The position numbers were made by a program, and so were the translations under genes. Source: a bacterium (GTDB lineage Bacteria > Patescibacteriota > Minisyncoccia > Phycocordibacterales > UBA10002). Taken from it: a DNA stretch of 35,161 nucleotides. Below the pieces are notes generated by a model. It searched no databases, was not told the DNA's origin, and saw only the letters and a program-made list of their open reading frames with translations. Shown here one piece after another: positions 1 to 7,268 of this stretch. Each line of letters starts with the position of its first letter. Position 1 is the stretch's first letter. The stretch lies in the NCBI GenBank assembly GCA_030649775.1, contig JAUSFR010000013.1, positions 1-35,161 on the forward strand, given 5' to 3'.

Positions 1-150
1 AAGAGAAGTGGCGCTTTCTGGTTCTTGGGTACCACTCTGCTTATCATATTGTCCCTCGTTGGGTATGTTGCTATGCTTCGTCCAAAAGGGGAGATGAGCA
101 AGGCGGATGAATTACGAATTGAAGCGGAGAAGTTTGATATAATTGAATAA
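1..150 (+). CDS. C-terminal end of a single-pass membrane protein (partial)
   Basis: An open frame enters from the window edge and ends at TAA after 49 residues. It holds one hydrophobic segment of about 20 residues (residues 5-25, around FWFLGTTLLIILSLVGYV). A short charged tail follows (RPKGEMSKADELRIEAEK). The shape is a C-terminal membrane anchor with a small tail, or the last helix of a larger membrane protein. The family cannot be named from this fragment. It lies upstream of the first glycosyltransferase, separated by a repeat-rich spacer of 113 bp. Frame and stop are certain; function is unknown. Confidence 0.6.
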   Translation, partial: KRSGAFWFLGTTLLIILSLVGYVAMLRPKGEMSKADELRIEAEKFDIIE

Positions 151-152
151 AA

Positions 153-263
153 CCAATCTGCGAATGTATACCAACCTGCTCATACCTGCGAATAAGATAC
201 AGCGTAGGTAAATTAGTAGGTATTCGTAGATTGGAATGAATTAGTATTATTGGTATCTGTACT
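153..263 (+). repeat. TATTCGTAG-type dispersed repeat ahead of a start codon, copy 1
   Basis: An AT-rich spacer with inverted arms: CCAATCTGCGAATG at 153-166 pairs imperfectly with the GGTATTCGTAGATTGG arm at 219-234. A smaller hairpin, CCTGCG/CGTAGG, lies between them. The words TAGGTATTCGTA, GTAGATTGG and ATTAGTATTATT recur on the other strand at 24079-24133, again directly before an ATG. The region ends at the start codon of the GT4 gene at 264 and contains TTGG-TATCTG, a possible weak extended -10. Confidence 0.6.
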
Positions 264-1436
264 ATGAAGATTTTGATTTTTAGCACTGCCTATCTTCCGT
301 TCGTGGGAGGCGCGGAACTTGCGATTAAAGAAATTACCGACCGTTTGCCTGATATTTCTTTTACGCTCATCACCGCGCGCTTTTCGCGTGGCGTACCCGC
401 TCGTGAACGGATAGGGAATGTGGAGGTCTACCGCGTCGGGTTTGGAACTCGGTTTGATAAATGGTTCTTGCCGTGGCTCGGGCTCCGCAAAGCAAAACAG
501 CTTGAAAGCACTGCACACTTTGATGTGCTCTGGTCTATGATGGCGAGTCAAGCGAGCCTTTCGGCTACGTGGTTTAAGGAATTACACCAGGGCAAGAAAC
601 TCGTACTTACGCTCCAAGAAGGAGATGAAGAAGCGCACCTCAAACGGTATGTGCTGGGCAATGAATTTTTGTATGAGCTTTTCATCCGTTCGTGGCACGT
701 CGCGGTCTTCAAGCAGGCAAATGTGATTACCGCTATCAGTAACTACTTGGCCGACCGCGCGCGCAGAAACAGTTCGGCGGAAGTGGAAGTGATACCCAAC
801 GGAGTTACCGTTGGGAAATTCCAAATTCCAAATTCCAAATCCCAAACAAATTCAAAATCACAAAATACCGAAGTAAGGCAAAGGCTCGGGATAAAACCCG
901 AGGACAAGGTTGTTATTACCACATCGAGATTGGTGGAGAAGAATGGGGTAGGGGATTTAATTGAGGCAATGCAGTATCTACCGGAGTATGTAAAACTGCT
1001 CATTTGTGGCACGGGACATCTGGACCGGGACTATAAGCTAAAAGCTAAAAGCTATCAGCTAGAAGGTCGTATTCGGTTTCTTGGACACGTTCCGAACGAA
1101 CAGCTTCCCGACTATCTTCAGAGTGCCGACATATTCTGCCGACCGTCACTCTCCGAGGGCTTGGGGATTTCATTTCTTGAAGCGATGGCTGCGGGAGTGC
1201 CGGTAGTCGCTACTCCGGTGGGCGGTATTCCCGACTTTTTAAGCGACGGGGGAACAGGACTCTTTTGCGAAGTGAACAATCCCAAAAGCATTGCCGAAAA
1301 GGTACAAACGCTTTTGTCGGATAGTGACCTACGCACCCGTATTGCGACAAATGCGCTTGCAATGGTTCAGGAGAAATATGGATGGGAGGGAATCGCGGAG
1401 AAGATGAAGTCGGTGTTTGTTGACAAAGTAGACTAG
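264..1436 (+). CDS. Glycosyltransferase family 4 (GT-B fold)
   Basis: A 390-residue GT4 enzyme, expected to transfer a sugar from a nucleotide donor to a growing glycan at the cytoplasmic face. The N-terminal acceptor domain opens with MKILIFSTAYLPFVGGAE, typical of the family. The C-terminal donor domain carries an intact EX7E motif, E298 to E306 (EGLGISFLE), followed by AMAAGVPVVATPVGGIPD. Two heptamer repeat tracts are translated in frame: residues 185-194 lie in the linker before the donor domain and residues 257-266 lie inside it. The ATG follows a repeat-rich spacer with no Shine-Dalgarno site. Sugar specificity cannot be read from sequence. A terminator about 100 bp downstream isolates it from the next gene. 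Confidence 0.9.
   Translation: MKILIFSTAYLPFVGGAELAIKEITDRLPDISFTLITARFSRGVPARERIGNVEVYRVGFGTRFDKWFLPWLGLRKAKQLESTAHFDVLWSMMASQASLSATWFKELHQGKKLVLTLQEGDEEAHLKRYVLGNEFLYELFIRSWHVAVFKQANVITAISNYLADRARRNSSAEVEVIPNGVTVGKFQIPNSKSQTNSKSQNTEVRQRLGIKPEDKVVITTSRLVEKNGVGDLIEAMQYLPEYVKLLICGTGHLDRDYKLKAKSYQLEGRIRFLGHVPNEQLPDYLQSADIFCRPSLSEGLGISFLEAMAAGVPVVATPVGGIPDFLSDGGTGLFCEVNNPKSIAEKVQTLLSDSDLRTRIATNALAMVQEKYGWEGIAEKMKSVFVDKVD
816..843 (+). repeat. Heptamer tract, four units of AAATTCC (in coding sequence)
   Basis: Units at 816-822, 823-829 and 830-836 are identical; the unit at 837-843 has one change. An A/C-rich stretch of similar character follows to about 867. The tract is read in frame within the linker of the GT4 gene. 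Confidence 0.9.
1033..1060 (+). repeat. Heptamer tract, four units of AAAAGCT type (in coding sequence)
   Basis: Units ATAAGCT, AAAAGCT, AAAAGCT and ATCAGCT run in series for 28 bp. They are translated as part of the segment KLKAKSYQLEG in the donor domain of the same GT4 gene. Confidence 0.85.
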
Positions 1437-1538
1437 TGGTATAGCATAGACGTATGCAGAAGTTTCAGACCGTAAACGTTGTCCCGCCGCAAACCGCCCT
1501 CTAATCGGGTTGGTCCTTTCTTCGTACTTTATACTTAG

Positions 1539-1572
1539 AAAACCGCCCCGATTATGGGGGCGGTTTTATTTT
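1539..1572 (+). terminator. Intrinsic terminator after the first GT4 gene
   Basis: AAAACCGCCCC (1539-1549) pairs exactly with GGGGCGGTTTT (1557-1567), with a 7-nt loop and a T-rich end (TTTTATTTT). The rest of the 1437-1708 gap holds only a tiny hairpin, GCATA/TATGC at 1444-1457, and an unrecognised leader. No gene or RNA was recognised there. Confidence 0.9.
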
Positions 1573-1708
1573 GCGCAACAAATAAAAAATGAAAGAGATG
1601 CCTGTTGTTTTGATGTCGGCGTATCACGAAAGAGTGTGGTAACCCGACTTCAGGACGAGTGTCTTGTAGAAATTGTTCTTTCTTCGGCTCTTTTACAACT
1701 AGCTACCT

Positions 1709-2473
1709 ATGACTACAGAGCAAATTATTGTTATCAAAGTCGGCACCGATGTTCTTAAAAACATCCTTGCATTCAGCATCATTGCACGGCAAATTGCCGA
1801 GCTTAAGAAAATGGGCTACGGTGTCATTCTTGTTTCTTCGGGGGGCGTGACCTCGGGGAGCGACTGTCTCGCCTTTCTTGGAGGAAACCCGGAAGATTAC
1901 CACAAGTGCATTCTTGCAAGTATCGGCGCTTCGTCGCTTCTTGAACACTGGGGGAAAGCACTGATGCTTGACCGTCTCGTTCCGGCGCAGTGCTACTTCA
2001 CCTACGGGAACCTGCGTTTCAAAGGTGAAAAAGAAAGCATTCGTTCTCGTCTGCGTCTGCTCGCCTTTGACCCGTATGCCGTGCCTCTGGTGAATGAAAA
2101 TGACATTGTGTCCGGTGTGGAAATTGAGAAGATGAAAAAAGGACTCGGCGACAATGACCGCCTCGCGCGCATCATCGCCTGTCTTGTGCAGGCACATCAC
2201 GTTCTTTTCGTGACAGAGAAGGGCGCCGTCTATACCGACAATCCCGACAAAAACAAAGAAGCTAAGCGTATCTCACGAATTGACGCAAAGAAGGGATTTC
2301 GCTTGCCTGGGCAGACATCGGGTCCATCAAAAAATGGGAGTGGGGGAATGCAGTCAAAAATCAATCAAGCCGCGATATGCGCCCGAAAAGGGATGCATGC
2401 CGGCATTATCGGCCTGCACAACCCGCTTTCTTTTATGAAGGGGGAAGATGTCGGTACACTGGTGAGTGTATAG
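1709..2473 (+). CDS. proB: Glutamate 5-kinase-like amino acid kinase, no PUA domain
   Basis: A 254-residue member of the amino acid kinase family. Glutamate 5-kinase phosphorylates the gamma-carboxylate of glutamate in proline synthesis. Visible motifs are KVGT at 10-13, LVSSGG at 41-46, VNENDIV at 128-134, GDND at 147-150, and near the C-terminus GSGGMQSK, as in the ProB ATP site. Canonical ProB adds a C-terminal PUA domain of about 110 residues, which is absent here. No proA (glutamyl phosphate reductase) lies nearby. Terminators on both sides make it a single-gene unit among glycosyltransferases. It may be a minimal ProB or an amino acid kinase with another substrate. The family call is firm; the substrate is inferred. 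Confidence 0.75.
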   Translation: MTTEQIIVIKVGTDVLKNILAFSIIARQIAELKKMGYGVILVSSGGVTSGSDCLAFLGGNPEDYHKCILASIGASSLLEHWGKALMLDRLVPAQCYFTYGNLRFKGEKESIRSRLRLLAFDPYAVPLVNENDIVSGVEIEKMKKGLGDNDRLARIIACLVQAHHVLFVTEKGAVYTDNPDKNKEAKRISRIDAKKGFRLPGQTSGPSKNGSGGMQSKINQAAICARKGMHAGIIGLHNPLSFMKGEDVGTLVSV

Positions 2474-2489
2474 GGTCGTATGTGTGCAA

Positions 2490-2522
2490 AAGGGCTGTCC
2501 TAACGGATAGCCCTTATTTTTT
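2490..2522 (+). terminator. Intrinsic terminator after the ProB-like gene
   Basis: AAGGGCTGTCC (2490-2500) pairs with GGATAGCCCTT (2505-2515) with one mismatch and a TAAC loop, then six T residues at 2517-2522. The next gene begins only 17 bp later, so its transcription must start inside or right after this hairpin. Confidence 0.92.
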
Positions 2523-2526
2523 GTTG

Positions 2527-2532
2527 TATGAT
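2527..2532 (+). promoter_or_regulatory. Candidate -10 box for a leaderless start
   Basis: TATGAT lies 6 nt before the ATG at 2539, directly after a terminator, so a promoter is needed here. No convincing -35 is visible. Initiation 6-7 nt downstream would place the first RNA base at the start codon. Confidence 0.45.
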
Positions 2533-2538
2533 TACCGT

Positions 2539-3588
2539 ATGAAAATCCTTATAGCGACAGGCATCTACCCTCCCGATATTGGAGGCCCGGCGCAATACGC
2601 CCGTGGGGTAGAGGAGGCATGGAAAAAAGAGGGGCACCAGGTAAAGGTGCTCGCGTTTTCCGCCGTTTGTCGGACAGGAGTTTTGAACTGGAAACTCCCG
2701 ACGGGTATTCGTCACCTCTACTACTTTTTGCGAGTACTCTGCTCGCTCCCCGGCACTGACTTTGTGTTTTCTCCCGACACCTTCAGTGCGGCGTTTCCCG
2801 CGCTTCTTGCCTGCAAACTGTTCAGAAAGAAACTTATCATCCGAACCGGAGGCGACTTCCTGTGGGAGCAGTATGTGGAGCGGACAGGAGACTTGGTATT
2901 GCTCAAAGATTTTTATGTTACGCACGTCAAACGGTTCAATCGGAAAGAGAAAATTATTTTCTCGCTTCTTCGGTTTCTGTTTCGGCACGTGGCCGCCACT
3001 ATTTTTAGCACCGCGTGGCAACGGGACATTTTTGAAAAGCCCTACGGCCTGAATCTCAAGAAGTGCTTTATTGTGGAGAACCAATATGGTCAGCAAACAC
3101 CACATCTAGAACATACTGACAAACTTAAGAATGTTGGTATGTCCAAGGTGTTTGTGGGGGGAACGAGAGAACTCCGATGGAAGAATCTCGCGCGTGTGCA
3201 GGAAGCGTTTGCAAAGGTGCAGAAAAAGGGACTGCCGGTTTCGCTAGTGCTCCAGACAGGAAGTCACGGGAAGTTTTTGATGGATATTGAGGAAAGTTAT
3301 GCGGTCATTCTTGCTTCGCTTGGCGATATTTCCCCCAACACCATTCTTGACGCTATTGCCCTCGGCAAGCCGTTCATTCTCACCCGCGAGACGGGCCTCT
3401 ATGACAAGCTGAAAGATATTGGCGTCTGGGTCAATCCCGAAGATGTAAGTGACATCGCGGAGAAAATTGAGTGGCTGTCGGACGCCCGTAATTACGAGGC
3501 ACAGTACGCAAAAATCCAGGCATATAGCTTTACTCACAGCTACGAGCAAATTAGTAACGAAATCATGAATATATATGCGCGTACTTAA
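2539..3588 (+). CDS. Glycosyltransferase family 4-like protein with a weakened EX7E motif
   Basis: A 349-residue GT4-like protein. The chosen ATG gives the classic N-terminus MKILIATGIYPPDIGGPAQY; an upstream in-frame extension would run back through the terminator and is not credible. The donor domain begins near VFVGGTRELRWKNL, and the usual E-X7-E region reads SLGDISPNTILDAIALGKP, with Asp at both Glu positions. It may be an active variant or a partner subunit. The last 14 bp overlap the next GT4 gene, so the two are probably co-translated. No Shine-Dalgarno site is visible. Acceptor and donor are unknown. Confidence 0.82.
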   Translation: MKILIATGIYPPDIGGPAQYARGVEEAWKKEGHQVKVLAFSAVCRTGVLNWKLPTGIRHLYYFLRVLCSLPGTDFVFSPDTFSAAFPALLACKLFRKKLIIRTGGDFLWEQYVERTGDLVLLKDFYVTHVKRFNRKEKIIFSLLRFLFRHVAATIFSTAWQRDIFEKPYGLNLKKCFIVENQYGQQTPHLEHTDKLKNVGMSKVFVGGTRELRWKNLARVQEAFAKVQKKGLPVSLVLQTGSHGKFLMDIEESYAVILASLGDISPNTILDAIALGKPFILTRETGLYDKLKDIGVWVNPEDVSDIAEKIEWLSDARNYEAQYAKIQAYSFTHSYEQISNEIMNIYART

Positions 3589-4654
3589 TCTAAGTTTGGA
3601 TAGAAGTGCTTTAGAGGCTGGCTCTGCCGTGCAGACACGGCTTTTGGCGCTCTCGGAGAAAGTCGGGGAGATGACCGTACTTGTACCAGCAGGGAAGGGT
3701 GAGGTACAAAAGCCTTCGGAACACCTTACCGTGTATGCGGTTGAGGGAAATAAACTTCTCCAATTTTTCAAACTCTGGAGTAGGGGAATGCGAATGCTGT
3801 CGCAGAGAAAGTATGACCTCATTACGGTACAGGATGCCTATTTTGTCGGCTTCCTTGCCGTACAACTTGGGAAAAAATTTTCCGTGCCGGTTGAGGTGCA
3901 AGTGCATGGATTAGAGAAGTTTTCTTCTCTGCGAGAGCGAATTGCCGGATTCGTACTAAATCGCGCAACAAGAATTCGTGTAGTTAGTCGACGGTTAGGA
4001 AAACTTCTTGATTCAAGATTCAAGATTCAAGATTCAAGAATCTATCTCTTGCCGGTGTATACGCAGGTGGATATTCCTGAAAAACTTGGAAAGCGAAAGA
4101 CCGTTCCGTATCCATTTACTTTTTTGACCGTCGGACGATTGGTACCGGTGAAGAATATCGGATTGCAAATTCGGGCGTTTGCAAAGCTTGCCAAAAAGAT
4201 ACCGCATATAAAGTTACGGATTGTGGGAGATGGAGAGGAAATGGAAAGACTAAAGTCCGAAGCTCGAAGCTCTAAGTTCGAAGATAAGATAGTTTTTGAA
4301 GGGGAGCAGAAAGAGGTGGGAAAATATTATGAAGAGGCGGACGCATTTTTGCTCACCTCCGATTATGAAGGGTGGGGGAGGGTGGTGCTTGAGGCCTCGG
4401 CGTACAAATTGCCGATTATCATGACCAACGTGGGACTTGCTCTGGAGGTCATAAAAAACGAGGAGAGTGGACTTATCATTCCCGTTGGTGATGAACAGGA
4501 GCTTGTTCGCGCTATGCAGGATTTACTGGATAAACCGGAGCTTCGCGCGAAGCTCGGCGAGGGTGCTTATAGGGCTTTCTGTAAGCTCCCCAGTAAGGAG
4601 GATCAGATAGAGAAACAAGTTACCGAGTGGCAGGTACTCATAGACAGAAAATAG
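3575..4654 (+). CDS. Glycosyltransferase family 4 (GT-B fold)
   Basis: A 359-residue GT4 enzyme beginning MRVLNLSLDRSALEAGSAVQ. The donor domain shows FLTVGRLVPVKN, then LRIVGDGEEMERLK, and an intact EX7E motif, E265 to E273 (EGWGRVVLE). Two four-unit heptamer tracts are translated in frame: residues 146-155 (DSRFKIQDSR) at the domain linker and residues 227-236 (SEARSSKFED region) on the donor domain surface. The stop codon lies inside a perfect 34-bp palindrome. It overlaps the upstream GT4 gene by 14 bp. Sugar specificity is not predictable. Confidence 0.9.
   Translation: MRVLNLSLDRSALEAGSAVQTRLLALSEKVGEMTVLVPAGKGEVQKPSEHLTVYAVEGNKLLQFFKLWSRGMRMLSQRKYDLITVQDAYFVGFLAVQLGKKFSVPVEVQVHGLEKFSSLRERIAGFVLNRATRIRVVSRRLGKLLDSRFKIQDSRIYLLPVYTQVDIPEKLGKRKTVPYPFTFLTVGRLVPVKNIGLQIRAFAKLAKKIPHIKLRIVGDGEEMERLKSEARSSKFEDKIVFEGEQKEVGKYYEEADAFLLTSDYEGWGRVVLEASAYKLPIIMTNVGLALEVIKNEESGLIIPVGDEQELVRAMQDLLDKPELRAKLGEGAYRAFCKLPSKEDQIEKQVTEWQVLIDRK
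4010..4037 (+). repeat. Heptamer tract, four perfect GATTCAA units (in coding sequence)
   Basis: Four identical units occupy 28 bp (4010-4016, 4017-4023, 4024-4030, 4031-4037). They are read in frame at the linker of the GT4 gene. Because the units are perfect, this tract is one of the two most able to slip during replication. Confidence 0.93.
4253..4280 (+). repeat. Heptamer tract, four degenerate AAGnTCG units (in coding sequence)
   Basis: Units AAGTCCG, AAGCTCG, AAGCTCT and AAGTTCG run in series and are read in frame. The same unit family forms the perfect tract at 31343-31370. Confidence 0.85.
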
Positions 4655-4677
4655 ATACGATCGTATCTATTTTCTGT
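4644..4677. repeat. Perfect 34-bp palindrome across a stop codon
   Basis: ACAGAAAATAGATACGA (4644-4660) is followed without a spacer by its exact reverse complement (4661-4677). The TAG stop of the GT4 gene is at 4652-4654. There is no T-run after it, so it is not a standard intrinsic terminator. It may be an RNA 3'-end stabiliser or a dimeric protein-binding site. Confidence 0.9.
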
Positions 4678-4689
4678 AAGTGTCATTTA

Positions 4690-4719
4690 AGCAATAGTAC
4701 ACACGTGTCCACTATTGCT
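4690..4719. repeat. Second hairpin next to the 34-bp palindrome
   Basis: AGCAATAGT (4690-4698) pairs with ACTATTGCT (4711-4719). The loop contains the palindrome ACACGTGT, so 26 of 30 positions are symmetric. It starts 12 bp after the first palindrome ends. Confidence 0.8.
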
Positions 4720-4749
4720 AGGTGAGAGAGGGTGGGGGCAGGACAACAA

Positions 4750-4779
4750 ATGACGCGGTGGAGTAGTTTAAGGTAGAAT
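4750..4779 (+). promoter_or_regulatory. Candidate promoter of the ugd-led gene series
   Basis: ATGACG (4750-4755), then 18 bp, then TAGAAT (4774-4779). Initiation here would favour the ATG at 4796 over the earlier in-frame ATG at 4778, which overlaps this -10 box. Confidence 0.4.
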
Positions 4780-4795
4780 GGTCCCACATACCCAC

Positions 4796-5758
4796 ATGAC
4801 AAAAATTTCCCAAAAAATAAAATCCTCCGCCACCACTCCCACCACCCCGACTCGCGGACTCGGCACCCCTCCTCAGGCAGGAGGGGAGAAGAGAAAACCT
4901 CTTATTGGGTTCATTGGACAGGGATTTATCGGCAAGAACTATGCCGATGATTTTGAGCACCGCGGATTTGAGGTCGTGCGGTACGCGATGGAGGAGCCGT
5001 ACCGACAGAACAAAGAAAAAATAAAAGAGTGTGATATCGTCTTCATTGCCGTGCCGACACCGACGACACCAAAAGGTTTTAACTTTGGCATCGTACAAAG
5101 CGTGCTTTCGCTTGTGGGGAAGGGGAAAACGGCGGTGGTTAAATCAACGCTCCTTCCCGGGACAACGGAGAAGCTTCAGGAGAAGCACCGCGATATGTTC
5201 GTGTTTCATTCGCCGGAATTTTTGCGGGAGCGAAGCGCCGCGCACGACGCGGCGCATCCGAGTCGCAACATTATCGGCATTCCCGCGGACAATCAAAAGA
5301 CGCGCGAGGCGGCAAAGCGAGTACTTGAGGTGTTACCGAGCGCTCCGTTTTCTCGAGTGATGAGTTCGCGAGAAGCGGAGATGGTGAAGTACGGGGGCAA
5401 TAATTTCTTCTATGTTAAGGTGGTCTACATCAATATGCTCTACGACCTTGCGGAAAAGCTCGGGTGCAACTTCGAGGCAATCAAAGACGCGCTTGTCGCC
5501 GACCCGCGCATCGGAGATTCACATATGGACCCCGTGCATAAGAGCGGACACTCCGAGAAATCGGGGAGAGGGGCGGGCGGACACTGCTTCATCAAGGATT
5601 TTGCCGCATTCGCGTCTTTTTACGAAAGCCTTTTGAGCGACCCTGCCAGCAAGAAGGTGCTCCACGCGCTTCAGGATAAAAACAATGAGCTTCTAAGGAA
5701 CAGCGGAAAAGATATAGATTTGCTTAGCGAAGTGTACGGACAGGAAGTCAAGAAGTAG
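4796..5758 (+). CDS. ugd: UDP-glucose/GDP-mannose dehydrogenase family, short form lacking the C-terminal domain
   Basis: A 320-residue nucleotide-sugar dehydrogenase, expected to oxidise UDP-glucose to UDP-glucuronate in two NAD-dependent steps. The Rossmann motif is GFIGQGFIG (about residues 38-46); further family motifs are HSPEFLRE and KYGGNNFFYVK. The catalytic Cys is C264 in GGHCFIKD. Usual family members run 390-450 residues and end in a second Rossmann-like UDP-binding domain, which is missing here. The N-terminus is low complexity (SSATTPTTPTRG...GG), coded partly by a hairpin repeat. A UXS-like gene at 15467 could use its product. ATG 4778 is an alternative start adding six residues. 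The family is firm; the substrate is inferred. Confidence 0.82.
   Translation: MTKISQKIKSSATTPTTPTRGLGTPPQAGGEKRKPLIGFIGQGFIGKNYADDFEHRGFEVVRYAMEEPYRQNKEKIKECDIVFIAVPTPTTPKGFNFGIVQSVLSLVGKGKTAVVKSTLLPGTTEKLQEKHRDMFVFHSPEFLRERSAAHDAAHPSRNIIGIPADNQKTREAAKRVLEVLPSAPFSRVMSSREAEMVKYGGNNFFYVKVVYINMLYDLAEKLGCNFEAIKDALVADPRIGDSHMDPVHKSGHSEKSGRGAGGHCFIKDFAAFASFYESLLSDPASKKVLHALQDKNNELLRNSGKDIDLLSEVYGQEVKK
4866..4886 (+). repeat. Small hairpin repeat inside the 5' end of ugd
   Basis: CCCCTCCT (4866-4873) and AGGAGGGG (4879-4886) flank CAGGC. It codes for part of the low-complexity N-terminal segment (PPQAGG) and resembles in style the palindromic CCTG/CAGG repeat at 11429-11462. Confidence 0.65.
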
Positions 5759-5783
5759 CTACGATGATTCATTTATTCCGCAA

Positions 5784-5795
5784 AGGTGAGGAGGT
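5784..5795 (+). promoter_or_regulatory. Strong ribosome binding site that sets the GtrA-like start
   Basis: GGTGAGGAGGT ends 4-5 nt before the ATG at 5800. This is one of very few clear Shine-Dalgarno sites in the window. It argues for 5800 rather than the in-frame ATG at 5764. Confidence 0.7.
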
Positions 5796-5799
5796 ATGC

Positions 5800-6261
5800 A
5801 TGGGTATCGCACAGCGGTTCTTTCCGTGGTGCGCTCCGCATATGCGCCGATACCAACGACTGCTTCGCTACCTTGTGTCGGGTGGTATCGCAGCAGCCGT
5901 GGACCTCGGACTTCTGTATGTGTTCACCGATTTTTTCCTGATTCACTATCTCACTTCCGCCATTTTCGCCTTTCTCATTACGTTCTTTATAAGCTTTACG
6001 CTCCAAAAGTTCTGGACCTTTCAGGACAGCACCACGGACAGAGTGCACGTGCAGGCCACGATATATTTTCTGGTGGCGCTCATAAATCTCGTCATCAATA
6101 CCGCGCTTATGTATCTCTTTGTGGACATTATCGGGATATGGTATATGGCGGCGCAATTTCTTGCTTCAGGACTTCTTGCGTTTGAGAGTTTTTTTATTTC
6201 TCGTTATGTCATCTTTAAAGGGGGAGGTGGCCACTCCCCATCCGCCGAAAACAACCTATGA
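5800..6261 (+). CDS. GtrA-like four-helix membrane protein
   Basis: A 153-residue membrane protein of the GtrA family, whose members are associated with moving polyprenyl-phosphate-linked sugars across the cytoplasmic membrane. It shows the family opening RYLVSGGIAAAVDLGLLYVF and about four hydrophobic segments, with FISFTLQKFWTF between helices 2 and 3 and ESFFISRYVIFK at the end of helix 4. A start at 5764 would add 12 residues, but the Shine-Dalgarno site favours 5800. The stop overlaps the next GT4 start by 4 bp (ATGA). A GtrB-like GT2 lies 3 kb downstream in the same series, which fits a GtrA/GtrB pair. Confidence 0.85.
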   Translation: MGIAQRFFPWCAPHMRRYQRLLRYLVSGGIAAAVDLGLLYVFTDFFLIHYLTSAIFAFLITFFISFTLQKFWTFQDSTTDRVHVQATIYFLVALINLVINTALMYLFVDIIGIWYMAAQFLASGLLAFESFFISRYVIFKGGGGHSPSAENNL

Positions 6262-7256
6262 AGCTTTTGATTGTCACGCAAAAAGTGGACGCGACCGACC
6301 GCAACCTCGGTTTCTTTATCGGGTGGATGAGAAAATTCTCCGAGCACGCGGAGATTGTGGTTATCGCGAATGAAGTCGGAGTGCATGACTCATTTCCCCG
6401 CGTTGAGGTGCTCTCGCTCGGAAAAGAGCATGGTGCTTCGCGCCTCGCGCGTTTCTTTCGGTATCAAAGATTGCTCTTCCGCATACTCCCTACGGTAGAC
6501 GGGGTATTCTTTCATATGTGTCCCGAGTATGTGCTTGGCGCGCATCTTCTGCCCGCGCTCTACGGAAAGAAAAGCCTTTTGTGGTACGTGCACAAGGAGG
6601 TGTCCGTGCGTCTCCGGTTTGCGTCCTTTTTCGTGAGCAAGATTTTTACCGCCTCCAAAGAAAGCTGTCGTCTGGGGGGCGACAAGATTGAGGTTGTTGG
6701 ACACGGCATTGATACGGACTTGTTCACGCCCGAGACGATACCGAGGGACAAACCACGGCTCGTCACCGTGGGGCGGATTGCGCCGGTAAAGGACCTCACG
6801 ACCATTATTCTGGGGTTTGTGGAGCTACTGAAGAAGTTCCCCGAAGCGGAGCTGTCCGTCATCGGAGAACCCATTACCGATGTCGACCGAGCGTATCAGA
6901 GCACGCTTGCCGGTCTATCTCCCAAGGTACGTTTTGGCAGTCTCCCGTATGGAGATGTTTTTACTTCTCATGCACATAACATTTTTGTACACGCAAGCCG
7001 TACGGGTAGTCTGGATAAGGCGGTGCTGGAGACACTTTCCGCGGGTCTCCCTGTGTTCACCTCGAGCGAGGCGTTCGGTGCTGGTCTTCCCGGAATAACG
7101 AAGTTCGCGGAAGGCGACCCGATAGACCTCGCTCAAAAAATCGCCGGTGCTTTTTTGCGGGGAGAAATCGTCTCTTCCGAAAAAGCGCGAGAATTTGTTC
7201 ACACGAACCATAGCTTAACGAAACTTATTCAGCGTATTATTTCTTTCTACGGGTAA
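6258..7256 (+). CDS. Glycosyltransferase family 4-like protein
   Basis: A 332-residue GT-B transferase beginning MKLLIVTQKVDATDRNLGFF. The donor domain starts at PRLVTVGRIAPVKDLTTII. The nucleotide-binding end reads FVHASRTGSLDKAVLETLSAGLPVF; the second Glu of EX7E is kept (LET), while the first is replaced by Gly. The short acceptor domain has no membrane segment. ATGA overlap with the GtrA-like gene suggests coupled translation. The next gene follows after 12 bp. Donor and acceptor are unknown. Confidence 0.85.
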   Translation: MKLLIVTQKVDATDRNLGFFIGWMRKFSEHAEIVVIANEVGVHDSFPRVEVLSLGKEHGASRLARFFRYQRLLFRILPTVDGVFFHMCPEYVLGAHLLPALYGKKSLLWYVHKEVSVRLRFASFFVSKIFTASKESCRLGGDKIEVVGHGIDTDLFTPETIPRDKPRLVTVGRIAPVKDLTTIILGFVELLKKFPEAELSVIGEPITDVDRAYQSTLAGLSPKVRFGSLPYGDVFTSHAHNIFVHASRTGSLDKAVLETLSAGLPVFTSSEAFGAGLPGITKFAEGDPIDLAQKIAGAFLRGEIVSSEKAREFVHTNHSLTKLIQRIISFYG

Positions 7257-7268
7257 AGTACCGTCACT

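Noticed and set aside
816..867. Possible CRISPR or minisatellite array
   Set aside because: There are four 7-bp units with no spacers and no cas genes.
1437..1538. tRNA or riboswitch in the gap after the first GT4 gene
   Set aside because: No cloverleaf or known aptamer pattern could be drawn. Only a 5-bp hairpin and the terminator are visible.
1703..2200. 165-residue minus-strand open frame across the ProB-like gene
   Set aside because: It is an antisense shadow. The plus strand carries all kinase motifs.
4644..4677. Intrinsic terminator at the GT4 stop codon
   Set aside because: The palindrome is perfect but no T-run follows, so it was kept as an unexplained palindrome.
5764..5799. Earlier ATG for the GtrA-like gene
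   Set aside because: It has no ribosome binding site, while the ATG at 5800 has a strong one at proper spacing.
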